Source: Sclerodactyla briareus (Eukaryota; Echinodermata; Holothuroidea; Dendrochirotida; Sclerodactylidae). From it: 64,000 bases of DNA. The stretch is taken from assembly GCA_026419785.1 (NCBI GenBank), contig JAODTK010003499.1, positions 124,001-188,000 of the forward strand. The letters are read 5' to 3'. The position numbers were made by a program, and so were the translations under genes. Under the pieces are notes generated by a model that was not told the origin of the DNA, did no database searches, and saw only the letters and a program-made list of their open reading frames with translations. Shown piece by piece: positions 26,101 to 41,100 of the stretch (its first letter is position 1; every line of letters begins with the position of its first letter).

Positions 26101-29100
26101 TTGGCAAACTGGCAACTTTTTATAATTTATTTCTTCCAATTGTAAGGGGAAAGACTTTCTTAACATTTCTTCACACATGGGTAGATATGACATCATCAAA
26201 ATGTTGCCAATTTTGCCAAGAGTGCCATACCTGAGCAGTGATAAATTGATAATCTTTAAAAAATTGTAAACTTCATAATGAACATGCTATGACCAAGTTT
26301 GCTTGGCAAGATTTTCAATGCACAATTCATATGACATTTAAATAGTTTGACTGGAATTTCCTTGAGATCATTCACTGTGTAAAGTAATGACAGCCTGCAC
26401 ATAATGACTATGATGAGTATAGTATACATGGGTAGTCCCGGACACTGGGTAAAAGCGGACGATGGTGTTTCGATCGAAAGTTATCTCCTAGCAACACGGA
26501 TGGTTTCGCGGAAACTAATAGGGTAGAATTATTTATCCAGCAAATGGGCCGAGTACGGAGGGAGTACTTACACAAATGGCTGAATGATGGGATCGACTCG
26601 CTTGTGATAGTGACCTTACATCGTAGCATATTGTTGTTTCAAGTTCCTAGCTGTGTAGTATGAACTGATATGTGATGCCTCATTCGTTAGTAATGCATTA
26701 GTCGTCCGGTTCTAGCCAGGTTCTGGATCGGTTGTCAGCGACGGGACGGCCTGCGAAATCTTGAAATCCACCGTGAAGTAGCAGTTTGAAAAGTCGATCG
26801 ATCTAGAATAGGCTTGTACACACCCTACTTGACTTTTTGAGTGCGTTTCCGCTGTATTTTGCGATTCGGAATCTTAGAAAAATTGACGATACCCTCAAGG
26901 GCTACGTCACTGCAGGTGACCACTTATGAGATATAATGGCCTTCACATAATAACTGTACTGAGTATATGCAGGGCCTTCAGATCATCCACTGTGTTGAGT
27001 ATATAAGTGGCTATAAACATTTTCCTTGAACTTAGTATTTCGTTGTAGTAAATTGTAACTCCACTCCAATGGGTCACACTTCTTGACCTTCAAGCTGTAC
27101 TGTATGTATCTATGTATATAACTTTTGCAATTCTCCTGGATCGCTGAATGCACATGTCTAGCTTATTAGGAAGTAGTGATTTGGTTGGGTGCATGGTTAG
27201 AAGGTGGATTGGGTACTTACTGTCAAAAAACATTTTGACACAAAAGCTGAGGCTCAGATCTTTAACATGTGAGACCTCACCCTGTGTTCAATGATCCTAT
27301 TCCCAGGAGACCAAACATCACCCACTATTTGTGAAGCCATACTGTGATGAACTGAAGTGCAGCCCCGACCAGATCATGGACTTTGAGCTATGTCTGGCAG
27401 ATACCCAACCAGCAGTGAGTAGATTGTTAACTGGAAAACATTGTCAATTGGGCTTCAGGAAGTAACTCGGGCCTTTTCTAGCTTCAACCCTGATTGCACC
27501 GCACTATTTGCCGTTTTGATTCCTTGACCTTTAGTAATGAGGAATCTGTGCAGTCAGGATGTATGTATGTGGTACATGTGTCCGCTGTGTGGTATGCTTG
27601 CTGGTAATATGTTAGTTGACCAGCCCTGAGATTGATTGATTGATTTTCATATTTGGTACAGGCATTCCCCTAATGAGTCAAAAGCCCTATTGTTATAGTT
27701 TAGCTCAACAGTGTGTATTAACATACTGTATTCATTCTAAAAGACGCGCACTGCGCGAAGGCAATCGCGGAAAATGCGCATTCATTAGGACGGTCGTCTT
27801 GCGGAACACGTGTTAAATGATGCTCTATTACTACAGATACCACAAAACTTGGAGTGCTCATGCATCGGGTTATCATGTCTATTGAAGTGTTTGGAATCCC
27901 GTCGTCGAGAAGAATTAACGTACACGACCAACAGCTATGGCAACTGTGAAGGAGGGCCGCATGGTTGGTCACATGTCACGGGAGTATAGTAAAATTTGTA
28001 AATTTTTCATGAAGAGGGTGCAGGCTGCATAAGAGTTGTCGTATGTGGAAAAAGAGATTCTGACATTGCAATGCTGGAAGAACTACTGGGTGTTGATGCT
28101 TCGGCAACCCGGCAACCCCCCAAGGCTAACTGACTGACCCCTTGGCCCCCCTCCCCTTTAACATCGCGCCTTGTATTTATTTCCTACCAAAAGTAGTTCG
28201 TCAGTGTACAATTAGTGTTTGACCAGTTTCAAAAGTGTGCCTCTATCAGGGTTACAGAAATCATATATCTTGAAAAATTCCATGTGTGCTTCTATTAGGG
28301 CATGAGCCTCTATTAAAATGAATACGGTATCCTTACTTTGAGGGGAGCATCATGGTTTTGGCTACTGAGCAATCACTTGGAAAAATTGCAAATGCTAATA
28401 TCTACAGGTTAAGTTGCAGTATCTTGATACTCGTTCAGTATTACCATTTATCGCTATATTTATATAGTATTGGTACCTATTGGATGTTCAGTGAAGGTCA
28501 TCAGTGTAGGTAAACATAACCAATTTTGGGGTGAGGCATCAGCCATGCAATGTACAGTTTGAGGTATAGCACATGCTCCTGCATATTCCATTTGTTCTTG
28601 ATTCTGGTCATTTTTCTCTTGGCCCGCAGACTATCGAGGAGCCCTTGATGAATTCATTTTCTCCCCGAGACTGGATAACCAGGTCAACTGCTTCTGTGCC
28701 TTGGAGGTCAGTACTCATTCTTTTTCCCACCTGTCATGTATCAGCCAGACTGTAATTCAACTATGTATGAATCTGGAGGTTATTGAATGAAAAGGCTAAG
28801 TGGTCAGAGCATCTAACTGTCAGACTGAGCAGGATAGAACTGGCCTGTTGAACCCTGCATTTGATGTTTTCTGCCCCATATCAGTCTTTTCATTCTATAC
28901 CCAGAGATAACATAATACGCGATCGGCGGGCCGCCAGTACGAATGCCGGTGGGATTTCAATCTGATTGAAACTGTGGACTGTTGATATTAATATTCATAC
29001 TCTATTCATCAGAGCTTATGGGCGGAACTTAATGTTCAATGATGCATTAGATAAGCAATCCTGTGAAATAGGGCTGTTATGTTACCAATGCCCATGCTCT

Positions 29101-32100
29101 GTTAATGTTGACAGCTTTGTCACATGGATCATGATGAGGAGAATCCCAGTTGTTAGGATTTGTTAAATGAAACCCTGCAGACGATGTGTTGATCATTAGT
29201 GAGGAATAGCCCCTTCTATTGTTTAGGAATGGTTCTTGCATATCACCTGCTTTAACAGGCTTGGGTGGGACAGGAGGTGGGGTGAGTTTGGAAGGATTAT
29301 CCCAGCCTGGGTCGTACCAAAGACTTGCCTATCCAACTATTGCATTGAGCATGGTACACTCCCCATTGCTTTGCAGTGGAGGAATCAATGCACTGCTCCA
29401 CAACTGAAAAATAGCCATGAATGCACCTACTGGATGGTAGATTATGACATGTGAAGCTGTGAACCTAAATGAATGACTGGAACTCAAAACAACCTTGTTT
29501 TGGACAGGGGTCACTTGCAGCACACAGCAGGTAGGCAGCCTTCACGCACATAAACAGAGAAAACTGTGTGCCTGGAACGAACATCAGAATGAAACATGTA
29601 TGAGCTGTGGTGTTTAATGTTCCCTTCCAACTTACTGCATTCCCGTGTCCTTGTGCGCTGGTTCAATCAGAAGGTAAAGGAAGTGTATATTGCCAAGCCT
29701 AGCAGCATAAAACGAAACCCTGGCCGGCATAGGTCCACTTGTATAATCAGACTGTGCTGAAGTGTGACGAAGCTGCCTACAGGGGTGGGATATGTGTTTT
29801 GAGTTTCACAATGACAAGTTTTAGCAACATGCACTGGCTTTGAGAAAGTCGAATGCCATTACGGTCTTGGAGTGCCCGGAATGTATTTGAAAAGTGCATG
29901 ACTGCATACAAGTGGTTCATGACACTCTTGTTGTGATGGAGAGAAAAAGTTGAGACCGCTTTTATCAAGAGTCACTTGGCTATGATGAATTCCTTCATAC
30001 AATGTGGAAGAATGGCCAAGTGGTATTAGTGATGCTTTGCAAGCAAACATTCTGGGGTCGAATTCCAACTGTTGTCAACATTTTCCTTAAATGGCTGTAA
30101 TTTCAGTTTCGATGGGCGAGGTCTTGGTCTTCACTTCATGGTAATACTGTGATGCACTGGTTTTGTGTGTGGCTTTCTGGAGTTGTTATGAGATATACAC
30201 GATAAGTCTTGTCGGTGGGCTGTGAGCAGTCATGTTGTACATGAATCTTCCGCTCCTCCAGGTTCTGAGACAGTGGTCGGATCCTTGATTTAACTATTTA
30301 GCAGTCCCGGGAGCAGGTTGGGAATGGTTACACCACTCCCCGGATATCATCTGAGCACTAGTCAAGAAGAGTTATCGCACTTGCTCATCCACAATCGATA
30401 TGCCGTGGTTCCTTGATGCGCCTAACTTGACTTCCTGAACCCCAGAAATCAAAATCAAATCCATTGAAGACAATGGTATCATTTAGTATTTTCACGTTTG
30501 CCTGGTTTAGGATAACCAGCAGGGGTGAAAAAAGCGGGAGCACAGCCATCACTGTATCAATAATTCATATTCACTCACCACCATGCCGTTAAAAAAGGGA
30601 AACTGTCTGTATGTATGTCAGCTTGTATGTTACATTCATGCTCACATGTAAACTGTCTTGCATCTGATCAACAGGGCCTGATCCAATCCTGTGAGGGGGA
30701 ATCCCTGGCTGTTGACCCCAACATGAGGATGATGCTACTCTTTGACAATGAGGAGGTGAGATAGTAACTCATTATGAGGCGGATTAGCTCAGTCAGCAGA
30801 GCTCCAGACTTGGTTCCAGGCGATTGTGAGTTCTCATTCCAGACAGGCATATAGGGGGTCCTTCCCACAGTGCTTCCAAAGGCTGTCGAGAGTCACTTTC
30901 AGAGCGCCTCCTATTATCCGGGATTTCTTTGTTGACTTGCGTTAAAGTAACACATATATTGCGGTCGGGTGGTTTTTTATCGGTGTGATGTATGTATGCA
31001 TTTGTACCTCTGCGTGATGGCACATCCGCAATGCCTCCATCGCCTTCTCCACATTAAAGTACAGCCAAAGATTCAGATTGAATATAACTCCTCAATTTAT
31101 AACCCAGAGGTGCTGTGAACATTGTCCTGATCATCATGAGGCCGGCATGCTAGATCCCTGCTCTCAGGTCCGTCATATACATCCCCATTCGACATGGTCG
31201 AGTGCATTTTTCAGGTGCAGCTACACTCCCACGCAAGAAACAAGTAGAATAGAAATGCACCTGCACCTATGTTAGTAAGGCTTTCTGTTTCTTCCTCGGG
31301 ATGTACCCCCCCCCAAAAAAATGTTGCCCCCCCCAAAAAAATGTTGCCCCCCCCAAAAAAATGTTGACTGCATGATCACACTATACACAATAGAGTCTGT
31401 GAAAACGATCCAGTGTCTTACAATTAAAAAGCTGTCTGAAAGAATGGAAAATGAGCCCTAGAACTGTTTCTAATCTCAATTATAATCCTCAGGTTGGTTC
31501 TGAGAGTGCTCAGGGAGCAGGTCATCTCTGACAGAGTGGCTGTTGAGGAGGCTAGCAGGTCCAGGGAATGCCTTCGAAGAAGCCATCCCAAAGTCACTCC
31601 TGCTGAGTGCTGATCAGGCACATGCCATCCATCCAAACTACAGGTATGTTTCTTAACCCTTCTGGGGTGATTCAAATTGCTACTTACTGTGATGAAACAT
31701 GGTCACATTAATGACCAGGTGACAGGTCATCTAGGTTGTTGGAAAAATTGGGGTCAAAGGCCCCCTGGGGATCAATTTCACCCATTTTCTTTGACTGGTC
31801 AGCAACTTCTGCGCTCCTACAGAATGAATTGGACGATCATGAATGTTGGTCAGTATTCATTGAAGCAATGGTAAATGCAGGTGCTCAGACTATGAGGTTG
31901 ATGGTCTTCAATTTCAGCCATTTTCTTCAGTGGCCAAGTAGCTTCTACTCCTACAGAATAGATGGGATGATGATGATGAAAGTAGGTGTATAATCATTGT
32001 TCAATGCTGCATATGGGGGGGGGGGGGGTCAGGAACCTTAGGTCAGCAGTCATCAAAGGGTCAATTTCAAGCATTGTGTTAGAACAAATGATCATGAAAG

Positions 32101-35100
32101 TTACTTGGCCAGTATGATACATATGAGGGCATGCAGGAAGTTAAGGCTAAATGTCATCTACAGTCAGATTTGGTTGATTCATTTGAATGGCCAAGTTGCC
32201 TCTTTCACAGGTTACATTGAATGACAATCAATGATCAAGTTAGTCTGTATCATAATCGAACAATAGCTTATGAGGGCATTCGAAAATTTGATGTCAAGAG
32301 ACATCTTAGTTATCACTAAGAATTATGCACATTTTCTACACTCAATTGCTGCAGGGGTCTGTGACTCTTGGTTTTGGAATAATCAAAACTACAGACAGTT
32401 GCATTAATATTTTGTTATGTTTTTTTTTTTTTTGACTGGCTGTCATGTTTTTTGTAATTCCTTTGCATGGGAACTGCAGACATAGAGGTTTGTTGAGTTT
32501 TGTAAGCCACTAAGACCTTTTATTTAAAAGAAAGCACTAGCCCCTGTTCAGTTTTGGCTGGGCTACTGCCCAAGACACAATTAGAGCTTGGCATACCTAG
32601 TTGATAGGCAGTCATGATATTTAGGCATCAGCCTGCTAGTTTGGGAGGCTGTGATCACAACTGAAAGTGTCTCATGACCTCGCCCTGTGACATGGCCGTG
32701 CCCATTTTAGTCAACGATCTTCGTCTAGTGGTGAGCATTCAACATATGCGGTAGTGGGGCTGTTCATCATTTTTTGGGGGTCCGGTCACTTCCACCTTTC
32801 TCTAGCAATGTAAGGAGCACACTGAGAAGGCCACAAGAAGACCATGAAAATAAGTCATTGGATCCACTGAGGGGCACGTTCTCGGCTAGTTTAGGGGAGA
32901 ATGGAATGATGTTCTCCCTTGACCACTATAACCTGGTTCTGGCTGCACTGGCTGCTGAAAAAGATAGCAAGAAAGAAACCTTTTTTGTGAAGCGCGAGTG
33001 ATAATGCGATGATCCGGCTTTTATTCATCTCTGCGGATCCCAGTGAGTCAGACAGACACCAGCTGTTGACTCACAATCAGACCAGTCACTGTCTCTATGA
33101 TGTCTGTGAGTGACCTGTCTAACAACTGACCACAATACAGGGATTGCTGGTGTTGTCTAAAATTTGGCTCAGTGCTTGTGATATTGGTGCATTCACCAGT
33201 TCATTTCGAATGATTTATTCCTACTTTTCATCTGGATCTATGTTTTATTTTTGCAGTGACAAACATGAGGACAATCACAAGGCAGCTATGCATGGGGTAT
33301 GTACATGGAGCTATTTATATCAACTGGAGAGGGCATTAGACTGCGTATTGTGTGCCCCGTTCAAAGTCCCCTCAGAGATCACAAACCCAAAGTGAGGAGG
33401 TGCCTTATTGTGTGTGACATTGTGAAACACATCGAGTTTGTTTACTCTCTATTACCTTTGGTTGCTTCATAGTGATGATAGTATGTCATGGTGCAAGATT
33501 ATGGAACATCTTCAGTGCATGTTACCCTGCAGCCGATCCATTATGGAGGCAAAGAAACCACCTAACAAATTCGAAAATACAAATCGATTGCGTCTGGCAG
33601 AAACACCTTCTAGACGGATGTATGACAACATGGGGGCGGACAAGAGCTGATAATGTTAAGCTTGAATTAGGGGAGGCTGTAAAACGGAGGATATTCCAAT
33701 ATTCTGACGGAATGCGAATCATGTCGCCCAAATCACATGTCACCATAACACTACTGTTAGCGAGGGCGCTGTCGGAGCATAGCAACAAGGCTCCACACTG
33801 ACTTCTACTTGGCATAGGAGCTCCAGTACAGCATGTCCGGGGCTTGTGATATGTACCCATAGAGCATATAATGCACTTCCTCAATTGTATGATGCACCCC
33901 TTATACCCTGTACTGGAGTATTGGGGATGTGTCATGCATTCGGGAAGTGAATAATTAGAAATTACCTTCGTCGATTCTTGTTCACATTTTCTGAGACAAA
34001 ATCTTGTCTGCACTTTGTTCATCATTTTTTTGCATTATACAGCTGTTGCCAGATCAACGCTTACATCTATAACATGCATAATGACTCAACTGCTCAACTG
34101 TTTGAGACCTAAGATTGAGATCATTTATAGTAGCGTTCAATTGTCCTCGAAGCTTGAATGCTAACAGGACAAAGAAGAAAACAAAAACAATTTGTTGTTC
34201 ACCTTTCAAATTCTACAGACGAGTAATGTTTTGTTTTTTTCTAATACAAATGAGGTGACCATGGATCCTCCACCTCAAATTAATACACATTTTTAGCATC
34301 ATTCCCATATTTCTCTATGATATCGGGATCCTCGTGACGCCCCGAGGGTGTGGGGAGCAGGTTTCACGAGTGGAGTATGTTGTGTAATTACACAGACGAC
34401 CTTTGGAACAGTGCTCTCAGAAATTTGTTCCATTTGTCTCCGCCTTGACAAAGTTCAGAATGAAACGTTTGTGGTGTCACCTCTCTCGTTGCGGGTGAAA
34501 CATTAGACCATTTTTGTGAACCAGAATGTTTTCTATCAGATAATAACCCAATCATGTTCTTGTTCACCTGCAGGGTCCTGTTTTGAAATTCAACGCCAAT
34601 CAGAAGTATGCCACCACTGCTGTGACAGCTGCACTGCTCATACTGGTAGCTGAGAAAGCTGACGTCCCCCTGCAGGTATGTCAGGGTGAATAGTCATACT
34701 GTTCCAACCATGATCAATGATAACTGTAATAATTGGTATCAGTGTATGAATACAGGAAAATATGTATGATAATAATCATTTGATTGGTAATTATATTTAT
34801 GGATTGTTTAGTATATACAAATTTTGGATTTCCCAACTTAGTCAGATTAATTATGCAGTCATGACTGTGTGTTTACAGGTGTAATTGTATGTATGTATAT
34901 ATGTATGTAATTATGTATGTAATGCACTTAGGTAAGTCCTGTCTCATTGCTACTGCTTCTGAGAGGACGATTCCCCACCCTTGGTGCGCTCAGGAGCACC
35001 CCTAGGTTGAAACTACCAGTAGACCTTCCTGAAACCCTTGCTCGAATAGAGCTGGGTGTCTGCTCGAGTGTGGGCTACCTATCGCCCCTGGGAACAACGC

Positions 35101-38100
35101 CCTGGCCCCTCATGGTCGCCTAAAGCGAGAGGTCAATCAACTGGGATTAGCCATTTCTTAACATTAATTTCCGGTCATTCATAAGACATGGTTGTGAGTG
35201 TGCGTGTATGTATGATGTCTTTGTGTGTATGTATGTCATGTAGTGTATATCTATATATATATATAAATAGATATATAGATATATATATATCTAATTATAT
35301 ATATTATTTATATATATGTATGTAATACACATGGCTTGTGAACATGACAACGTTGAACCCCCACATGGTTGCTGGAACTTACACATGATTGTTGGGGTTC
35401 CCCATAAGAATTCCCATATGAATTCATGATCCCTATAGTTTCATCAGGCGAGGTTAATGGGTCTCTATTGTCGAGAGAGGTAAAAATCTGGAACATTGTG
35501 AACACAATATAAAGTCCAGAATGCTCGTGGATCAAGCTAATCAATTTTTGTCCCCAACATGCCCCAATCTACACTAAGGATAATCAGGATCTTGTACTCC
35601 CCTGTTCGGGTCAATTAAGTTCTTAGTCTGTGACTTTTGTCCTGACCCCCAAGAGGAAAGGTTCACAACTCATGTATGGAGACTCACAATACCAATATAT
35701 CAGTGAGTTTTTGACAACGCTGTGGTCAGGCTATTGTGGTAACGAGCGAAAATTGGGTCCAAATTAGAATTTTTCACGATTTATTCCTGAAATGATCCCT
35801 GGTCTACACAAAAAATCATCATGCGAGTGTACATGTCTTGGAAGTTGGGACATTATTGAATTGTTATATCCCACTGGCAGCATTCTTTTCTTCCAGGCTG
35901 CAAGAACCCTCTTTAATCAGTCAAATGCATCCCAAGAATAATACTAGTATAGCAGAAGATAGGAGAGACTGACACAGATGCAGTCTGACAGGATGCTCCA
36001 TGGCAGTACATAATGAACCTTGAATAAATGTTGTTCCATGTACTGTAAGAATTTGGTAAACAATTCCCAAAATTCAACTGGGCTTGCTGGGATTAGGCTA
36101 GTCATTCAAATAGCAAATTTAGGTCACATTATAAAGAATTAATTAAAGAAATAATGATGATGACTAGCTTGGTCACATGTATAGCAATAATTGAAACACA
36201 CAAAAAAATAAACCTTGTTGGCTATGCAATTAGATGCCACAAGGTATTTTCTGAATGGACAGTGGCATCAAGGTAAACTTCTCTGATTGGCTTGCAGTTT
36301 TATTGTTATCAGGTAGAGAAAAAGAACACGCTCATGAATTAAGACGGTTGCATTTGAGCAATAACTTTGTTATTATTGCTACAGTTTGATTGGGCCATTA
36401 CACAACACAGTGTCAGGAGGAAAGAAACTGTCAGCCATTGATTAAGAGAGTATATAGGTATAAATAGGGTGTCATAGTATTACAGAAAAGAGAAATGTCT
36501 GTCATTCCAATTGATTGCAGGATATCGTTGTCCGTAACGACAGTCCCTGTGGATCCACAATCGGCCCGATCCTCTCGGCCAAGCTGGGGATGAGAACGGT
36601 GGACCTGGGCTCACCTCAGCTGAGCATGCACTCCATCCGTGAAGTATGCTGCGTGACTGGTATTTACCCCAACTCAAACAGCTGTTCAGTATGGTTGGCA
36701 AAATTACTTGCTCATTGTGCAATGCTTTCTAGCTTGTCCTCTTTCTGATTACCATGAGCCAAAGAATCTATGTATACAGCATTTCCCAATAAGTATGCGA
36801 GTGTGTGGCCAGTTTGAATTTGTCTTCAGGGTGAGAAATAAGTTGCAGTGACATGGAAGTAAGTGAAATTCATATCATGTAAACAATTCTGTAAGTCATA
36901 AGCTCAGATCAGCTTTGCTGGTTGAGCTATTGTGATTTGCCACTAGCCTATTCGTTTGTCTGTCTGTCTGTTTGCCTGCCTGTCTGCCTGCCTGTTGGTC
37001 TCTCTCTCCTCTTCTCTTTTGACTGAGAACCTGTGTTGGTTTTTGCCTATTTTGGGCTCTCAAATGTTTGTTCCTTGAATCTATCTGTAAACAACCTTTT
37101 TCGGCCCCCGGCAGATATTTGACCTCATCAAGGTCAAAGATGATTAAAAGGGGCACAATGGGCTATCAGGTGGAGAGGTCAAAGATGATTAAATGGGCAC
37201 AATGGGCCATAGGTGGAGTCTGAACTTTCTTCTCCCACATATAAGGTTGGATTACCTTCATACTTTGTCAGTTTTTATTATGCACTTGTGGTTACAGGGA
37301 TTTGAGCGAGGGTCATTTAAGGGGCATATCGAGTTAATATGTGAAAACCTGCAAAAACATCTAGATGTTTCTTCTTCAGATTTGGTTGGATTAGTATCAT
37401 ACACCACGGTTAGTGGAAGTCAAAAGTCATTAATTGAGAACAGTGACTTTACGTAAAACTTCCAAAAAGAGTATTAGTTTTCATCCTATGGATAGGTTTT
37501 CATTACCATCATCTCACATTAGTAGCTATCATGACTAGTGCGTACCTAGAATGTGTTAAAGGGATTTGGAGTCAATGAACATTGAAGGGGTATAGTGAGC
37601 TTTTATATATATATATAAAAAAAACCTGTGAAATCCCCTCAACAGATTAGGTTATCAATGACTATTGGCAGATTAGTCTTCCCTGAATGTTATTCGGCAG
37701 TTGGGTCATCTTCGATCCCTACAAAAGTCATCGAAGGGACATAGCTATTGTGTCAAGAGCATTTTCAGCCATTGTGAGGAAAAATGTGAAATGCATTCCC
37801 TACAATGAAGAGTATTACATTTTTAACATTAAAAATGATGTAGTAGAGGGTGGCCAATGTTCCAAAGCTCTAACACATTGTGCATATGGCATGTTCATAG
37901 AATTTGGGGTAAGTGATCATTGTAGGTCTCGGGGGTAGCAGTCACTAGGGGTTATTCTTACCTAAAGTAGATTTTGGGGAGATAAATAAAAAGTCATTTT
38001 TTCTGTGATGGAATAATCACATTTGTGTGGTGTGCACTACAGCACCATTGGTGCTCTACTTTTCCAGCTCCCAACAATTGCTCATTTGTTACTAGGTAAT

Positions 38101-41100
38101 CAAACGTATGTGCTACATTACTTTGCCTCAACAGAGTGTATAATGTTTAATTTATAATGATTAGGACCTTGATGATGATTCCAATGACATTTTCGAAACT
38201 AGTGAGCAATCTACTGAACATGAGAGGTGCAAAGTCTTTTCTTGATCCATCCGACAGAGGCAAGTGGAAATTCTAACATGTGCAGCCACCTCTTCTGCCT
38301 GTGAAAAGGAATGAGAGTTGGAAAACACCACATTGAGCGTGTCTCGAACCTGGGACCTCTATTATGGGAGTCGGCCACACTTTCGGCCATGTCATGCCAC
38401 TCACTCATGGCTGCACATGCTAGGAAGGCACCTAGCCGCATCCACCTGCCACACCCAATCGCCCGGCCTCCCCTGGGCAGCGACCAGGCCCCCTGGGCCT
38501 GGCCTATCCCCCCCAACTCCCTGACATACCCACAAGCTTGCGCCAACCATTAGGCACGAGGGTATCCCCGCGTCGGCCCCAACTCACCCGATCCTGTTCA
38601 CACAGTACACAGTGGCTGGATCGACCACCGAGAAGCGCGCCATATGCCCAAAGAAGCGCAGTTGGCGATCATGAATCAGGTACCCAAGCCAATGCTTCCT
38701 GGCTATGAGCTGTTTACCTGAATTACACACTGAAGTTAAATGTATACATCTCTATAGCAATATGTTGAACGAGGCTGAAATGTTGGAACCAGTACAGATG
38801 CAAGCATCGCCTATACTTCTCCTGTTCCTTTCTGCGTGGCATGCTTACTTATAGTACTTCTACTAATGTAACGTTTGCACTAGTTCTTGTGGCCACAAGT
38901 GGATCCTGTTTCCTGACCACTGTGGGAAAGTTCAGGATGGACCTGTGGCAACACAGTTACAGTCATAAATAGACAGATAAAGATAATAAAATAAACAATA
39001 ACATTAAAAGTGCAGAGGTCCATAAGGGATGGTGAGCATGGGTAATCACCAGCATTTGAAATAGTGCCGGACATGGGTAGCAATTGGGAGGAAATGGTAG
39101 AAAAACCCTGTATGCGTCTATAGTTTGGTACAAGTGACTGCTATGCACTTCCAAAAGTGTATAGCATGTCTGCTCATTTGAAGAGCATTGCGCCGATGCG
39201 ACACCAGCTATTTCGAACGCTGGTAATCACTGACATCTCATGGTCCTCTTCATGTTGTGTCAGGTTAACCTCACTCAACATGATTTGATACCAAGATAGC
39301 TATGTGTTGCTCTGCATTCGTCACATTGTCACACTTTCCAGTGCAAAGGCAAAGCCAGTTCATAGGCTTGGCGCCTGGTGACGTTGTATCTCTACTATGG
39401 TCTAACATGGCACATGCGGTATGGGAGTGGATATATTAATCCACAATGCAAAGAGTGTCACTCCAGTCGGGCAACGCATGACGCAGGCTGCTTTTGACAA
39501 AACAGGCGGAAACGACATGCGAAAAAGGGATCATTTAGATTATGCAATTTTGATTTTGATTCTTGGGTCTCAGATGCAATTCTTCCTTATTAAACTGGGG
39601 TGTAATCTGGCAAATTGTCACAATAGCCTACCTGAGAGTTGCCTGACAAGGAAAGAAAAATATGTGTACCTGTCAGGTGAAAAAGAAGGTATCCTGTGCT
39701 TAGCCCTCATGAGGTTATTCTCCACGCTAAAGCTAGCTCGCCAGCCCGTCCATTAAATTTATTTATCTACACGGGCAACAGCCTGACAGCAATGGAACCA
39801 TCAAAAAACCAGTGATTGGCTTCCTGCACTCCACACAAAGCTTGGGACGTCCGGACAGATTGATGCTGGCGTACATTATACAAAGAAGTGATTAATGACT
39901 ATCGGTCCTCGGGTGGTCTGGGGTGATGCAGAGCGATGGAAATGTGGTTTTTTCGCCAGAATGAAATTCAGAAAGATGGTCACTATGGCGTGTGTGAGTG
40001 TGTCACACTTTCTGGGAGCAGGATATCTTGCGAACGGCCGTGCCATTCGCGACAAAATGTTTCAGGGTAGCATCGGGGGTGGGTGAATCACGATCTGATT
40101 AGATTTTGGGCATGCACGTCCACTAATTAATAGGGAATTAGCCTATTCATGTAATTTATGGTTGGCTCGTGAGCAAGATTGCGGATGAACCGTTAGGGTG
40201 CTATGGTGACTTGGTTTGGCACATAGAGGCGGGATATAGGGTAGATGAACTGATAGATTTTCAACGTAAAATAAGGTCATCAAGGTCAATTAAGGGTCAA
40301 ACACTAGTTTTTGGCCATAACATGGGAACCAATGTCTGCCGAGGTTGGGAGGGAACCAGTGTGATTCACTCGTTGACTTCCATCTGTGTGACCTTTGACC
40401 TCAATTTGACCTTTTCCATGTTCTTGGCCGAATCAAATTTTCGTTGCCATTTTCGAATCTCAGAGGTACCCTTCTGACCGAATGGACCATAATTTGACCC
40501 CATGTGACCTTGTGCGGGAAGATATCAGAGGTCAAAGTTTTCCATTTGAAATTAGGTGCATTTAGGATGTTCATAGTGATTTGTCATGGTGATTTTTAGA
40601 ATCAGCAGGTCAAACTACCCCTGATAATGAGGTCAAAAGGTCAAATGTTGAATAAATGTGCTTATTTTCAGAGTTACAGGGCAAAGAAAATTAAACTGTC
40701 AATTTTTGGCTATGTGACAGAGCTCCGTATGCTGAATAGACGAAACAAACTCCCGCTTCAATCAGGCACTCGGTTCTCAAGTTACAAGGGGTCAAAGGTT
40801 GGTTTTGATACCTTTTTCGGCAATAGCATTGGCAGTATTCTTTGGGATACATAATGCTTGTAGGACTGCGTGCATCCCATCGAGAGTAACATTTATCATA
40901 AAAACTGACATGGTATCAAAGGTCATTCAAGTCCCTTATGGACAAAAAACTAATATTTTTGGAGAAAAATACAGGACATGCTGGCAATGTTGAAATTTCA
41001 GGACGGTGTACGTCATGGTGGAGAACATTTCTCATAGAAACCATCTTGTCATCAAAGGTCGTTCAAGGTCAATTAGGGGCATATAAAACTGCCAAATAGT

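Larger units (their letters stand above)
34676..36520. other. DNPEP intron 12 with simple and dispersed repeats
   Basis: It contains TATG repeats near 34890-34922, a G+C-richer block at 34936-35160, an AT palindrome-rich tract at 35243-35325 and the TTGTGAACAC-family copy at 35440-35760. Confidence 0.6.

Noticed and set aside
30005..30072. A functional tRNA gene
   Set aside because: The A and B boxes are good, but the acceptor stem does not pair and there is no Pol III T-run terminator right after it.
33522..34025. Longest open frame (167 codons, -) and an overlapping 109-codon frame on +
   Set aside because: No family resemblance, no splice or promoter signals, and a frame this long is expected about once by chance in 64 kb of AT-rich DNA.
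37290..37316. Segment GGATTTGAGCGAGGGTCA.. as the missing DNPEP microexon
   Set aside because: It follows ACAG and ends with Phe-Lys, but the following bases GGGG give no donor and the peptide does not match the family.
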